DNA from: JTS-AC122 sp050246015
Lineage (GTDB): Bacteria; Planctomycetota; Phycisphaerae; Phycisphaerales; UBA1924
Reading direction: 5' to 3'
Assembly: GCA_050246015.1 (NCBI GenBank)
Contig: JBFWWU010000027.1
Coordinates: 1-44,911 of the forward strand
Length of the DNA: 44,911 nucleotides
Shown here: positions 24,947 through 33,826 of the stretch, in pieces
Position numbering within the stretch: the first letter of the stretch is position 1
Layout of the letters: every line of letters begins with the position of its first letter
Program-made: the position numbers and the translations under genes
Notes under the pieces: model-generated
Seen by the model: only the letters and a program-made list of their open reading frames with translations
The model's database searches: none
Told to the model about the DNA's origin: nothing

Positions 24947-26170
24947 CTACTTGTCCTTGAGCGTCTTGAGGTACTCGGCTTCGGCTTTCTGGCGGGTCTT
25001 GATTCCGGGGTCCTCGGTGACGACGGACCTGACGGCGCGGCGGAACCCTGAGTCCCACGGGTGACCCATCCAGCGCACGACGCCGTCGGTGCTGACGACG
25101 TAGCAGACGGGGTAGACCTTGACACCGAGTTGTTCCCAGACCACGTCGAGTTCGTCGATCGCCTGGTAGTAGGTGGAGCGGTTGTTGGCGAGGTAGTCGC
25201 GGACGCGGCGCTCGGTCTGGAAACTGATGCCGATGACCGAAGCGTCCTGCTTGAACTCCTGGTGGAGGGAGTTCATGATCGAGAGGGTCTCGACGATGCG
25301 GTCGCTGAGTGGTGTCCAGAAGCAGACCACCATGGCGCGGCCCGGGAGGACGGGCGTCTTGGAGAGCCAGGTGACGGCGGAGAGCGTGGCTGGGAATGCC
25401 TGGCCTTGAACGTCCTTGGCCATCTCGTTGATGAGGTTGGTCTCCTTGTTCACTTCGGGCCAGCGAGCGGCGGTGTAGTCCTCCGGCGGCGGCGGGGTGA
25501 AAGGGAGGTCGAGGAGTTCGCCCGGCTTGAGCCGACCTGAGATCGTGGTGGTCTTGTTGGCTTCGAGCCTGGCCTTTTCGCGGTTGGCCTGGAGTCGCTC
25601 GGGGAGGTTGCGGGCCGCCTCGGCGGTCTCCTTGACGGCGATTTCGACGGCCTTGTCGACGGATCCGGTGAGGATGTCAACGTATCGGAACTGACCCGCG
25701 CGGTCGATGACGTAGAAGTCGGGATCCTGATCGGTGTGCAGGATGGTGCGAACCTTGTTGTCCACGTCGCGCCCGTAGAGGAACGTGCCCTTCTTGGACT
25801 CCATGATCTGCTTGGCGTTTTCAAACTTGGAGTCGTAGTGGAGGCCGACGACGACGAGGTCGTCCTTGCCGTACTGCTCGGCCATGCGCTGCAGGGTGAC
25901 GATCGCGATGTGGGAAGGGGAATAGGCGCTCCACCATGTGCCGATGAGGACGACCTTGCCCTTGGTGTTTTCGGGGGTGAGGGCGTCGCCGTTGGTCCAG
26001 TCGGAGACGGTGTTCCACATGTTGGCGGGAACGGGTGAGAGTTCGAGTTTGTCGCACATTTCGCGGTGTCGTGCAGCGCCTTCGCGGAGCACGCCGTCTT
26101 TTTGGCCCATCGCGACGCCGCAGGCGAGGGATATCGCGGCGCACGCTGAAAACACGCTGATCTTGTTCAT
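24947..26170 (-). CDS. Secreted tandem thioredoxin-like (TlpA-type) protein without catalytic cysteines
   Basis: About 407 residues. The signal peptide is MNKISVFSACAAISLACGVAMGQ from the ATG at 26170; a GTG three codons upstream is an alternative. Two TlpA/AhpC-TSA-like domains follow. The first has the strand-loop VVLIGTWWSAYSPSH, where family members have WCxPC. The second has MVVCFWTPLSDR at the same place, with KVYPVCYVVSTDGVVRWMGH as the cis-Pro side. Neither domain keeps the CxxC pair, so thiol-disulfide chemistry in the usual sense is not expected; a binding or chaperone role is possible. A charged helical linker joins the two. It converges with the FtsK-like gene (14-base gap) and follows the SpoU gene by 141 bases. 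Confidence 0.85.
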   Translation of the reverse strand: MNKISVFSACAAISLACGVAMGQKDGVLREGAARHREMCDKLELSPVPANMWNTVSDWTNGDALTPENTKGKVVLIGTWWSAYSPSHIAIVTLQRMAEQYGKDDLVVVGLHYDSKFENAKQIMESKKGTFLYGRDVDNKVRTILHTDQDPDFYVIDRAGQFRYVDILTGSVDKAVEIAVKETAEAARNLPERLQANREKARLEANKTTTISGRLKPGELLDLPFTPPPPEDYTAARWPEVNKETNLINEMAKDVQGQAFPATLSAVTWLSKTPVLPGRAMVVCFWTPLSDRIVETLSIMNSLHQEFKQDASVIGISFQTERRVRDYLANNRSTYYQAIDELDVVWEQLGVKVYPVCYVVSTDGVVRWMGHPWDSGFRRAVRSVVTEDPGIKTRQKAEAEYLKTLKDK

Positions 26171-26311
26171 CCGTATCACCAGGTAAGAGGCTGCCTTTGA
26201 CCGATCCGGGTAACTCTACCCGACCCGACGGAGCCGGAAGAGGTCCGGTGAAATCCAACGGGCGGTATTCTATCGATACCGCCGAGGTTGGCCGGCGGTT
26301 CGGGCCGGAGT

Positions 26312-27184
26312 TCAATGAAACAGTCGATGGAGAGAGATGGCGCAGGCGACCGCGACGTTGAGGGAATCGACCGCGGCGTCTGGAGGTGATAACGTCGCGG
26401 CGGAATCGTCGCGCCCGGGCATTGGGATACGTGCCCGCACATCAGCCAAACGGAGCGATTCAGGAGAGAGCCCGGGTCCCTCGGCGCCCAAGAGAATGGC
26501 GGGCCTGGCGCCCGAGGTCGCCACGCGGTGGGCGACCTGGGCAATGTCTTGGGCGTCATCGGCCGGCGTCATGGCGATCACATGAAATCCGGACTGCTTG
26601 AGCAGTTCGAGGCCGCCGGACCAATCGTTCAGCGTGGCGAACGGGACCTGCAGCGCGGCGCCCATGGAGACCCGGATGGACTTGCGGTATAAGGGGTCGG
26701 CGCAGCGGGGCGAGAGCAGGATGCAGGTGCGACCAAAGCACCCCGCGCCGAGGGCCGCGACGTTGCGGAAGATGCCGCCGAGGTTGTCGTGGTTGGCGAG
26801 GTTTTCGAGGATGACGGCGCAGCGGGCGGGCTGGAGGAGTGCGTGGAGCGCGGGCTCGGGCCCGCGCTGGCCGATGGCGAGCGCTCCGCGGTGGATATTG
26901 AACCCGACGACGGCGTTCATGGTGTGCTGCTCAACGAGGTAGACGGGCACGTCGCCGGGCAGGGTCGTCAGGAGGTCGGCGAGGGTGGCGAGCCGGGCGC
27001 GGGTGATGAGCATGGACCGGATGGGGTACCGGGAAGCAAGAAGTCGGCGGATGACGAGTTCGCCCTCGGCGATGAAGAGGCCGCCCGGGGCGTCGAAGCG
27101 GTCGGCGCGGAGTTCGGCCTCGCGGACCTGGGAATAGTCCGCGACGCGCGGGTCGTCGATGGACTCGATCGGGAGAATGGGCAT
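26312..27184 (-). CDS. TrmH/SpoU-family RNA 2'-O-methyltransferase
   Basis: 290 residues from the ATG at 27184 (MPILPIESIDDPRV). SPOUT-class motifs are in order: motif 1 NLGGIFRNVAALG (134-146), motif 2 LLGAEGPGLSP and motif 3 SLNVAVACAISLH at the C-terminus. The N-terminal part (FIAEGELVIRRLL, RSMLITRARLA) is the substrate-binding L30e-like domain. It uses S-adenosylmethionine to 2'-O-methylate a ribose in tRNA or rRNA; the target site cannot be assigned. It is divergent from the zinc-ribbon membrane protein (82-base gap). Confidence 0.92.
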   Translation of the reverse strand: MPILPIESIDDPRVADYSQVREAELRADRFDAPGGLFIAEGELVIRRLLASRYPIRSMLITRARLATLADLLTTLPGDVPVYLVEQHTMNAVVGFNIHRGALAIGQRGPEPALHALLQPARCAVILENLANHDNLGGIFRNVAALGAGCFGRTCILLSPRCADPLYRKSIRVSMGAALQVPFATLNDWSGGLELLKQSGFHVIAMTPADDAQDIAQVAHRVATSGARPAILLGAEGPGLSPESLRLADVRARIPMPGRDDSAATLSPPDAAVDSLNVAVACAISLHRLFH

Positions 27185-27266
27185 GAGGGATGCTACGGGG
27201 GGGCGGCGGGGCGCGGGCGGTGCGGGTGGGTGATCCCGCGGGTCGTGCCTGCCAATAGTTGTGACC

Positions 27267-28007
27267 ATGAGACTCTGGCGTGCGCTTGCGGTTTCGGCCG
27301 TGCTGGGCGTCGTGACGACGATTCTGTTGGCGGCGACGCTGGCGGCGCTGAGCCCGCAGAGCGGGTGGCGTGCTCACTACGTCATCGGCGGTCCGCGCTC
27401 GGCGACCCGCGGAATGGTGATCGCGACGGAGTACTACCGCTGGGGGTGCTGGCGGCGAACCTGGCTGATCGACGAGTCGGGGAATCGGCCCTTTGCAGAC
27501 GCCATTCATCAAGCCGCGTTATCGACGTTCGCACCGGCCTTTCTTGGGGGCGCGTGGGGCGAGGGGCCTGAGGCGCTGAGGGCGCCGGTGTCGCAGGTGC
27601 AGCCCGGGTGTGAACATGCCACGGGCTGGCCGCTGGCGGCGCTGTGGTACCGGATCGTGCCGTCGGGCACGGGCGCGGGCTTCGCGGTTCGGGGGGGGTA
27701 TCAACTGCCGACGAGAGGGAAGGCAAACCCGCCGCTGGCGGACGTGCGGGCGATTCCCATGATGCCGGTGTGGACGGGGCTGGGATTGGATTCGCTGCTG
27801 TTCGGGTCCGCGTTCTTCGTGGCGCTGGCCTCGGTGGCAGTGGTGCGTCGGGGTCGGCGTCGGCGACGGGGATGGTGCCTGGGCTGTGGGTACGACCTTG
27901 GCGGACTCTCCGCCGGGTCGGCGTGTCCGGAATGTGGCATGGCCCGCGCGGAAGCCGGTGCTGGCGGGATCGCGGCGGACGCTTCCGCGGCTCCGGCGGT
28001 ACACTGA
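27267..28007 (+). CDS. Membrane protein with C-terminal zinc ribbon
   Basis: 246 residues from the ATG at 27267. The N-terminal membrane helix (LAVSAVLGVVTTILLAATLA) is followed by an external region with W/Y/G-rich sequence. A second helix (LGLDSLLFGSAFFVALASVAVV) leads to an Arg-rich stretch and then a zinc ribbon, CLGCGYDLGGLSAG.ACPECG, near the C-terminus. This small ribbon is frequent in Phycisphaerae membrane proteins; its function is unknown. A related ribbon sits at the N-terminus of the protein at 40772. Confidence 0.75.
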   Translation: MRLWRALAVSAVLGVVTTILLAATLAALSPQSGWRAHYVIGGPRSATRGMVIATEYYRWGCWRRTWLIDESGNRPFADAIHQAALSTFAPAFLGGAWGEGPEALRAPVSQVQPGCEHATGWPLAALWYRIVPSGTGAGFAVRGGYQLPTRGKANPPLADVRAIPMMPVWTGLGLDSLLFGSAFFVALASVAVVRRGRRRRRGWCLGCGYDLGGLSAGSACPECGMARAEAGAGGIAADASAAPAVH

Positions 28008-28150
28008 CGTCCCGGCGCCTCATCCGCGACGAGCACGGATGGCACATCCCGCACCTGGCCCGACGATCGACGGGATTCGTCGGTGGACAGTTCGCCGGGA
28101 GGGGCCATCTACCAAGGCGCGGCTGGAAACGCGCTCTCGAAAGGAACACC

Positions 28151-30442
28151 ATGTCCGGCCTCTCATTGCGGCGATCGCGCTCGCTTCGACTCTCCTTGCT
28201 TGTGCTGGCGGCGGGGCACGCACTGGCGGCTCCATCGGCGCTCGCGGGGTTGCGGGAGAGGGCCGACATCACGCCCCGTCCGACGGCGGGTGCGTTCGGC
28301 GTGGATGAATCGGCGATCCCGGTGCGCAAGATCACGCTGTACCGATCAGGGGTCGGGTTCTTTGAACGCCACGGCGATATCACGGGCGATGCGTCGATCG
28401 AACTGCGTTTCAAGACCGGCGACATCAACGACATCATCAAGTCGATGGTGCTGATCGACAAGGGAGGGCGCGTGGAATCCGTGTCGTACGGATCGAAGGA
28501 GCCGATGAACCGCCGACTGGCGTCGTTCGGGGTCGACATCGCCGACAACCCGAGCGTGCCGAACCTGCTGAACCGGCTTCGGGGCGCGTCGATCAGGGTC
28601 ACGGCCGGCGGGGAAGTGATCTCCGGGACGATCATGGGCATCGAGCAGCGGCGGACGGCGGGCGGGAAAGACCAGGCCGCGTTCGATGCGCCGTTCCTGA
28701 ACCTGCTGACGCCGGGGGGTGTCCGTTCGATCGCGGTCAACGACATCTCGTCGTTCGAACTGCTCGACAAGGATCTGGCGGGGGAACTGACCAAGGCGCT
28801 GGCGGCGGTCGCGGAGTATCGCGCGGACCGGACCAAGAGCGTACAGATTCGATTCGCCGGCGCCGGGGTTTCGGGCCCTCGTCCGGTGACGGTTGGATAC
28901 ATCCACGAGATGCCGGTGTGGAAGACGTCGTACCGGCTGGTGTTGCCGGAGGAGACCGGGCGCATGATCCAGCCGGGGGACGGGGGCGCGGTCAAGGGCG
29001 GGGACGCGGGGGGAAACGGAGCGGCGCCGGGGAAGACGGGCAACTCGATGAATCTTCAGGGGTGGGCCATCGTGGAGAACAACACGGACGAGGATTGGAA
29101 CGATGTTCGGCTGGCGCTGGTGTCGGGGCAGCCGGTGTCGTTCCAGATGGACCTGTATGAGCCGCTGTATGTGGAGCGGCCGTTCATTCCGGTGCCGACG
29201 ATCCCCGGGGTGTCGCCGCGGGCGTACTCGGGCGGGACCGATCAGGCGCTGCACCTGGCGCTTCAGGACGCGGCGGCGGCGCCACTGCCTGCTTCGCGGC
29301 CGATGAGTTCGCTGGGTCGTGTGCTTTCCCGAGCAGAAGTCGCGGAGAAGGACGACAAGGCGCCGCTGGAGCAGAGGCAGGACATGCTGGGTCGCGGCAA
29401 GTCGTACGGCGGCCTGGGCGCCGCGGACCTTGCGGACTACGCCGCGTCGGCCCGGGCGGCGGGCTCGGAAGTGGGCGAGGTGTTCCAGTACGAACTCGAT
29501 TCGCCGGTCTCGATCGAGCGCCAGCGCTCCGCGATGATTCCCATTCTGAATACGGCGGTCACCGGGACGCGCGTGAGCATCTTCAACCTCAGCGACGGGT
29601 CCGAGCATCCGATGCGCGGCGTCGAACTCACCAACAGTTCGACGCTTCAGTTGCTGCCGGGGCCGCTCTCGGTGTTCGACACCGATTCGGGTCGCTCGGC
29701 GTACGCGGGTGACGCGGTGATCGGTCACGTCGCGCCCGGCGAGAAGCGGTTTCTCGCCTACGCGGTCGATCTTGACGTGGATGTCCAGACCAAGCAGGAA
29801 AACACGTCCAACATCCTGAGGCTGCGCATCGTGCAGGGCGCGATCGAGCAGACGATCAAGAGCGTCACGACGCAGACGTACGCCTTCAAGAACAAGGACC
29901 AGTCGCGCCCTCGCTCGATCGTGATCGAGCACGTCAAGGTGGACCCGGCATGGCAACTGGTGAACCCCAAGGCGCCGGATGAACAGACGCAGACGCACTA
30001 CCGCTTCCGGCTCACGGTGGATCCGGGCAAGACCGTCGCGCTGCCCGTCGTGGGCGAACGCGTGGACCGGCAGTCCGTTGGGATACTGAACTACGACACC
30101 GAAACGATGGTGCGGTTTGAGCGCAATGGACAACTCTCCCTGGCGGTGCTGGACGTGTTCAGGCAGGTAGCGCAGAAGCAGGCGGACCTTCAGGCCATCG
30201 AGCGATCCATCGGCGAGATCGACCGGCAGACGCAGGAGATCAACGCGGACCAGGGACGCATCCGCGAGAACATGGCCCGGATCGATTCGGGAAGCCAGTT
30301 GTACGCGAGGTACATGTCCAAACTCACCGAGCAGGAGACCACCCTCGAGGACCTGGTCCAGCAGCGAAGGACGCAGCAGCAGCGACTGGAAGATGGGCGG
30401 ACGGCGTTCAACGAGTTCGTCCGCGGCCTGAACGTCGAGTAG
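28151..30442 (+). CDS. Secreted DUF4139-family protein with C-terminal coiled coil
   Basis: 763 residues. The ATG at 28151 has AAAGGAA 5 bases upstream. A signal peptide (MSGLSLRRSRSLRLSLLVLAAGHALAAP) precedes ITLYRSGVGFFERHGDI, the characteristic start of the DUF4139/mucoidy-inhibitor-like fold (vtlYrsGvg.f.R.g.i). The GYIHEMPVWKTSYRLVL block and NNTDEDWNDVRLALVSGQP are DUF4139 signatures. The last 90 residues (KQADLQAIERSIGEIDRQTQEI...) form a coiled coil. It is expected in the periplasm; the biochemical role is not known. The longer open frame upstream overlaps the preceding gene in another frame and is not used. Confidence 0.88.
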   Translation: MSGLSLRRSRSLRLSLLVLAAGHALAAPSALAGLRERADITPRPTAGAFGVDESAIPVRKITLYRSGVGFFERHGDITGDASIELRFKTGDINDIIKSMVLIDKGGRVESVSYGSKEPMNRRLASFGVDIADNPSVPNLLNRLRGASIRVTAGGEVISGTIMGIEQRRTAGGKDQAAFDAPFLNLLTPGGVRSIAVNDISSFELLDKDLAGELTKALAAVAEYRADRTKSVQIRFAGAGVSGPRPVTVGYIHEMPVWKTSYRLVLPEETGRMIQPGDGGAVKGGDAGGNGAAPGKTGNSMNLQGWAIVENNTDEDWNDVRLALVSGQPVSFQMDLYEPLYVERPFIPVPTIPGVSPRAYSGGTDQALHLALQDAAAAPLPASRPMSSLGRVLSRAEVAEKDDKAPLEQRQDMLGRGKSYGGLGAADLADYAASARAAGSEVGEVFQYELDSPVSIERQRSAMIPILNTAVTGTRVSIFNLSDGSEHPMRGVELTNSSTLQLLPGPLSVFDTDSGRSAYAGDAVIGHVAPGEKRFLAYAVDLDVDVQTKQENTSNILRLRIVQGAIEQTIKSVTTQTYAFKNKDQSRPRSIVIEHVKVDPAWQLVNPKAPDEQTQTHYRFRLTVDPGKTVALPVVGERVDRQSVGILNYDTETMVRFERNGQLSLAVLDVFRQVAQKQADLQAIERSIGEIDRQTQEINADQGRIRENMARIDSGSQLYARYMSKLTEQETTLEDLVQQRRTQQQRLEDGRTAFNEFVRGLNVE

Positions 30443-30486
30443 CGACAACGCGGGCGGGAGGTAATCGCTGTCGAAGTCGGCTCGGG

Positions 30487-31428
30487 TTACTCGGTGGCGT
30501 CGTGCTCGCCGCTCAAGGCGTGCCAGAGGTCTTTGACGACCCATGACATGTTGCGGTGGGCGGTGGTGGTGGCGGCGGCGATGTGCGGGGTGAGCACCGC
30601 GTTGGGTATGCCCAGGAGGGGATAGGCGGCGTCGAACGGCTCGGGTTCGTGGACGTCGAGGGCGGCGGTCGCGGCGGGATGAGCGCGGAGAAACCCGGCG
30701 AGCGCGGGGGGGTCGATCACGAAGCCGCGCGACGTGTTGATGAGCAGGACGTCGGGCTTGAGGGAGGCGAGGAAGTCAGCGCCGACGAAGTGGCGGTTGG
30801 CGGCGCGGCCGTCGACGTGGATGGTGAGCACGTCGGCGTCAGCCAGCAGGGCGTCGAGAGGGACCGGCGCGGCGCCGCAGCGCCGGGGCGTGGGGATCTC
30901 GACAAGGTCGTTGAAGATGACTCGCATGTTCAGCGAAGCGGCGACGCGCGCGACCTGCGAACCGATTCTGCCCAGGCCGAGAATGCCGAAGGTGAGGTCG
31001 GAGAGTTGCCTGGGGGCGATGAGGGACTCGCGGAGTTTTTTCCACTCGCCGGTGGGCAGGGCGCGCTGAAGCCTGGTTCGGGGCCGGAGGGCATCGAGCA
31101 TGAGCGACGTGACATACTCGACGACGGCGCGTGTGTTGGCGTCGGGGGTGGAGAGGACGGCGATGCCGCGGGCTCGGCAGGCGTCCTGATCGACGTTATC
31201 GAGCCCCACGCCGGCGCGGGCGACGGCGCGGAGGCGCGGGGCCCTGGCAAGCAGGGCGGCGTTGACCTGGGTGTAGGTGCGGATGAGCAGGGCGTCCGCC
31301 GTGGCGAGCAGGTGGCCGAAACGAGGCTCGTCTTCGGATGGGCACACGACGAGTTGGCATCGCCGGGCTAGCCAGGCGGCGGCGTCGGGGTCGAGGTGTT
31401 CGGTCTGGATAACTGATTGAGGGGGCAT
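30487..31428 (-). CDS. D-2-hydroxyacid dehydrogenase (phosphoglycerate dehydrogenase-like)
   Basis: 313 residues from the ATG at 31428 (MPPQSVIQTEHLD). NAD-binding motif GLGRIG at 151-156; catalytic Arg234 in NTSRG, Glu261 in DVHEPEP and His282 in LTPHIAA. RAGVGLDNVD at 71-80 is the substrate-domain signature shared with SerA. Family members reduce 2-keto acids or oxidise 3-phosphoglycerate; without a C-terminal ACT domain the SerA role is possible but not certain. It converges with the DUF4139 gene (44-base gap). Confidence 0.92.
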   Translation of the reverse strand: MPPQSVIQTEHLDPDAAAWLARRCQLVVCPSEDEPRFGHLLATADALLIRTYTQVNAALLARAPRLRAVARAGVGLDNVDQDACRARGIAVLSTPDANTRAVVEYVTSLMLDALRPRTRLQRALPTGEWKKLRESLIAPRQLSDLTFGILGLGRIGSQVARVAASLNMRVIFNDLVEIPTPRRCGAAPVPLDALLADADVLTIHVDGRAANRHFVGADFLASLKPDVLLINTSRGFVIDPPALAGFLRAHPAATAALDVHEPEPFDAAYPLLGIPNAVLTPHIAAATTTAHRNMSWVVKDLWHALSGEHDATE

Positions 31429-31630
31429 GTGAGGAAATTTGAGTTGATTTTGCAACCGGGGTAGCCAGGATGTCTGTATAGCAGCGTATACCACTTGCCG
31501 ATATCTAGCACCAGGTGCGAAAGGAGGGCCGACGACAGGTCGGGAAGTGGAAGGGTAAGAGGTGGGAACCCTTCGTCTACAGATTTCACTACCTCGACAA
31601 AGGCGTGCTGAAAGCAGGCGGAGACGTGCA

Positions 31631-31963
31631 ATGAATCAGCGCGAGTTCATTCGCCGACTATGCGATCTTATCCAAACCCCGGATGCCTACGTAGCGAAGC
31701 CCGCGGCAGTGTACAACGGAACCTGCAGTACATATGTCGTCTTTCGCTGCGATCGACTCTTGGGGATCGCCAAGGACAATCTGGTGCGGGTTCAATCTCC
31801 GGCTCTTGCCAAGTTGGTGATGGATTGGGCAATGTTTGCCATCGAAATCGCGAGCGAGGGCGCCCCGATCGAAGACTTCGACGCGGATCTACGACTTCTA
31901 GAGGCGGAAAACGAACTGGTTCCGTTGATCAACGCACTCAAGCGACTTGGGCTATGGAACTGA
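31631..31963 (+). CDS. Small hypothetical protein
   Basis: 110 residues. The ATG at 31631 follows GGCGGAGA at a good distance. The sequence is helical and mildly acidic (VKDNLVRVQSPALAKLVMDW-like amphipathic stretches) with a Cys pair in YNGTCSTYVVFRCDR. I do not recognise the family. Base composition is lower in GC than its neighbours, and it has its own strong terminator, so it looks like accessory DNA. The 202-base gap before it (31429-31630), divergent from the dehydrogenase gene, shows no motif I can support. Confidence 0.6.
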   Translation: MNQREFIRRLCDLIQTPDAYVAKPAAVYNGTCSTYVVFRCDRLLGIAKDNLVRVQSPALAKLVMDWAMFAIEIASEGAPIEDFDADLRLLEAENELVPLINALKRLGLWN

Positions 31964-31981
31964 CAACTCGAGCATCTCAAG

Positions 31982-32014
31982 CGCGGTAGTCAGAAATGGC
32001 TGCCGCGGCTTTTT
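31982..32014 (+). terminator. Intrinsic terminator after the small hypothetical gene
   Basis: 11-bp stem CGCGGTAGTCA / TGGCTGCCGCG (three G:U pairs) with a GAAA tetraloop, followed by GC and T5. It is 18 bases past the stop codon. Confidence 0.88.
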
Positions 32015-32055
32015 AGGACGGATCGACTGTTCTTCATGGAATAGGAGCACATCGT

Positions 32056-32460
32056 ATGTATTTCGATCATGCACTGGCGATTTCCAAGACGTATTCGTTC
32101 TCCGGCCACCCCATTCCGCAGGAGGGGTTTCTTCTGAGAAGTTGGCAACTTCCCAATGTCGTGGCGCGAAACCTGGACTTGCAGGTCTGCTACGACAAAC
32201 TTGTGCGCACGTCGGCGACCATGCTGTCGGCCTGGCTGGAAGCGGGCGTGGAGCCCCCGACGCCGACGTTTGATGCCGCTGGAGAGTCGCGGGCGGCCCG
32301 AAACTGCCAAGTCAATGTCCGGCTTTCGGAACACGAGAAGATCCTGTTCGAGGAGATGGCCAAGTCGCGCGGCTTCGCGGGCGTGTCGGACTTCCTCCGA
32401 CATTCCGCGTCGCAGCAGATGAACCCCGCGCTTCAGCCGGTGGCGGTTTCAAATAAGTAA
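32056..32460 (+). CDS. Ribbon-helix-helix-type DNA-binding protein
   Basis: 134 residues. The ATG at 32056 follows AGGAG at about 32043. The C-terminal half carries CQVNVRLSEHEKILFEEMA then GFAGVSDFLRHSA, the beta-strand plus two-helix pattern of RHH/MobC-like regulators (vnvRls..e...l...a...g.s.sdflR). The N-terminal 70 residues are unrelated to anything I know. Plausible roles are a repressor of nearby accessory genes or a relaxosome accessory protein; no relaxase is in view. It sits 42 bases after a terminator and so needs its own promoter. Confidence 0.65.
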   Translation: MYFDHALAISKTYSFSGHPIPQEGFLLRSWQLPNVVARNLDLQVCYDKLVRTSATMLSAWLEAGVEPPTPTFDAAGESRAARNCQVNVRLSEHEKILFEEMAKSRGFAGVSDFLRHSASQQMNPALQPVAVSNK

Positions 32461-32508
32461 GGTCGTTGGCATCGGGCGGGATACGGACCGGGGCAATACC
32501 ATCGCCCG

Positions 32509-33729
32509 ATGCCTCGACTCTCGCCGCTTCGTGAACTTCATGAGACCGCGGGCGCCCTGATGCGCCCGTATGGCCCTGCGGATAGCCAGGCCATCGACGT
32601 GGTGGAGGCGTTTGATCTGATCGAGCCGGAGTATGCGTTGCTGCGGAAGCACGCTGTGATGCTCGACCAGCCTCAGCGCGGGACGCTGGAGGTTCGAGGC
32701 GCGGACCGGATCGCGTTCCTGAATCGGATGCTGACGCAGGAACTCAAGGGGCTAGAGGCGTTCGGGGTACGCCGATCGTTTTGGCTGAGCCGGAAGGGGC
32801 GGATCGACGCCGACCTGCGGCTGATCGAACTCCCCGACCGCATGCTGGTCGATCTGGACTATTTTTCGACGGTCGGGGCGGGGGAGCGGCAGCCGGCGTC
32901 GGCCTCGCTGGGATCGTACATCTTTTCCGAGGATGTGCGGATCGAGGACCAGAGCGAGCGATGGCATCGGCTGGCGATGCACGGGCCGGCGGCGCTGGCG
33001 GTGCTGGCGAAGCGATCCGAGCGGGTCGCGGGTGCCGGCGTGCTGGACCTGGCGCCCGGCGGCGCGTGCGTGGTGCGCGTCGCGGGGCACGAGGTGGTCG
33101 CCGACCGCTTCGACTCGACGGGCGAGATCGGGGTGGAACTGCTCGTGCCGGTGGAGGGAGCGGAGGCGGTGTACGGCGCGCTCTCGACTCTTCACGATGC
33201 GGCGTCTCGCGGGCAGGGCGAGGGATGGGACAAGCCGGCTTCGGACGCGCCCGCGCGGCGGATCGGCTGGCACGCGTTCAACATCGCGCGCGTGGAAGCG
33301 GGGACGCCGATCTTTTTCATTGACTTCGGACCGACGTCGCTGCCGCACGAGACGGGGAATGAAACGCTGAATGATCGGGTGAGTTTCAAGAAGGGGTGCT
33401 ACCTCGGGCAGGAGGTCGTGGCGCGGATGCAGTCGCTCGGGCACCCCAAGCAGAAACTGGTCGGGCTGCGCATCAGCGAAGGGGGCCTGGATTCGATGCC
33501 ATCGACCGGGTGCGCCGTGGTGCACGAATCTGATGGGAACCGAGAGATCGTCGGCGCGATCACCAGTTCGGCGCACTCGCCGATGCTGGGCGGCGCGACG
33601 ATCGGGTTCGCGATGGTGAAATACAAACACGCCAGTCCGGGCACACGGCTTTTCGTCGAGTGCGACGAAGGGAGCCCGGTATTGCTCGCGGCGGACGTGC
33701 AGCCTGCGCTGCGCTTCTGGAATCGCTGA
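32509..33729 (+). CDS. ygfZ: YgfZ/GcvT-like folate-binding protein
   Basis: 406 residues. The signature FKKGCYLGQEVVARMQ (around residue 293) is the YgfZ motif KGCYxGQE, whose Cys is needed in the family. The earlier blocks RGTLEVRGADRIAFLNRMLTQ and RKGRIDADLRLIEL match the tetrahydrofolate-binding GcvT fold. YgfZ proteins aid maintenance or repair of some Fe-S enzymes such as MiaB. The N-terminal 40 residues are longer than in E. coli YgfZ (about 326 residues). It is followed after 98 bases by lysS on the same strand. The start at 32509 is the first Met; GGGGCAATACC upstream is not a strong ribosome site. Confidence 0.88.
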   Translation: MPRLSPLRELHETAGALMRPYGPADSQAIDVVEAFDLIEPEYALLRKHAVMLDQPQRGTLEVRGADRIAFLNRMLTQELKGLEAFGVRRSFWLSRKGRIDADLRLIELPDRMLVDLDYFSTVGAGERQPASASLGSYIFSEDVRIEDQSERWHRLAMHGPAALAVLAKRSERVAGAGVLDLAPGGACVVRVAGHEVVADRFDSTGEIGVELLVPVEGAEAVYGALSTLHDAASRGQGEGWDKPASDAPARRIGWHAFNIARVEAGTPIFFIDFGPTSLPHETGNETLNDRVSFKKGCYLGQEVVARMQSLGHPKQKLVGLRISEGGLDSMPSTGCAVVHESDGNREIVGAITSSAHSPMLGGATIGFAMVKYKHASPGTRLFVECDEGSPVLLAADVQPALRFWNR

Positions 33730-33748
33730 GCCCCCCGCCCGCGCCCGA

Positions 33749-33785
33749 CCCCCCCCACCGATCCCCCCCACCGATCCCCCCCCCA
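33749..33785 (+). repeat. C-tract tandem repeat upstream of lysS
   Basis: Three C8-9 runs separated by ACCGAT (about 14-base period) in the 97-base gap before lysS. It can form G-quadruplex structure on the minus strand. The length of such tracts is prone to slippage. Confidence 0.8.
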
Positions 33786-33826
33786 GCGCTCATCGCCGTC
33801 GCTCTGGTGCGCGAGGTACGACCATC

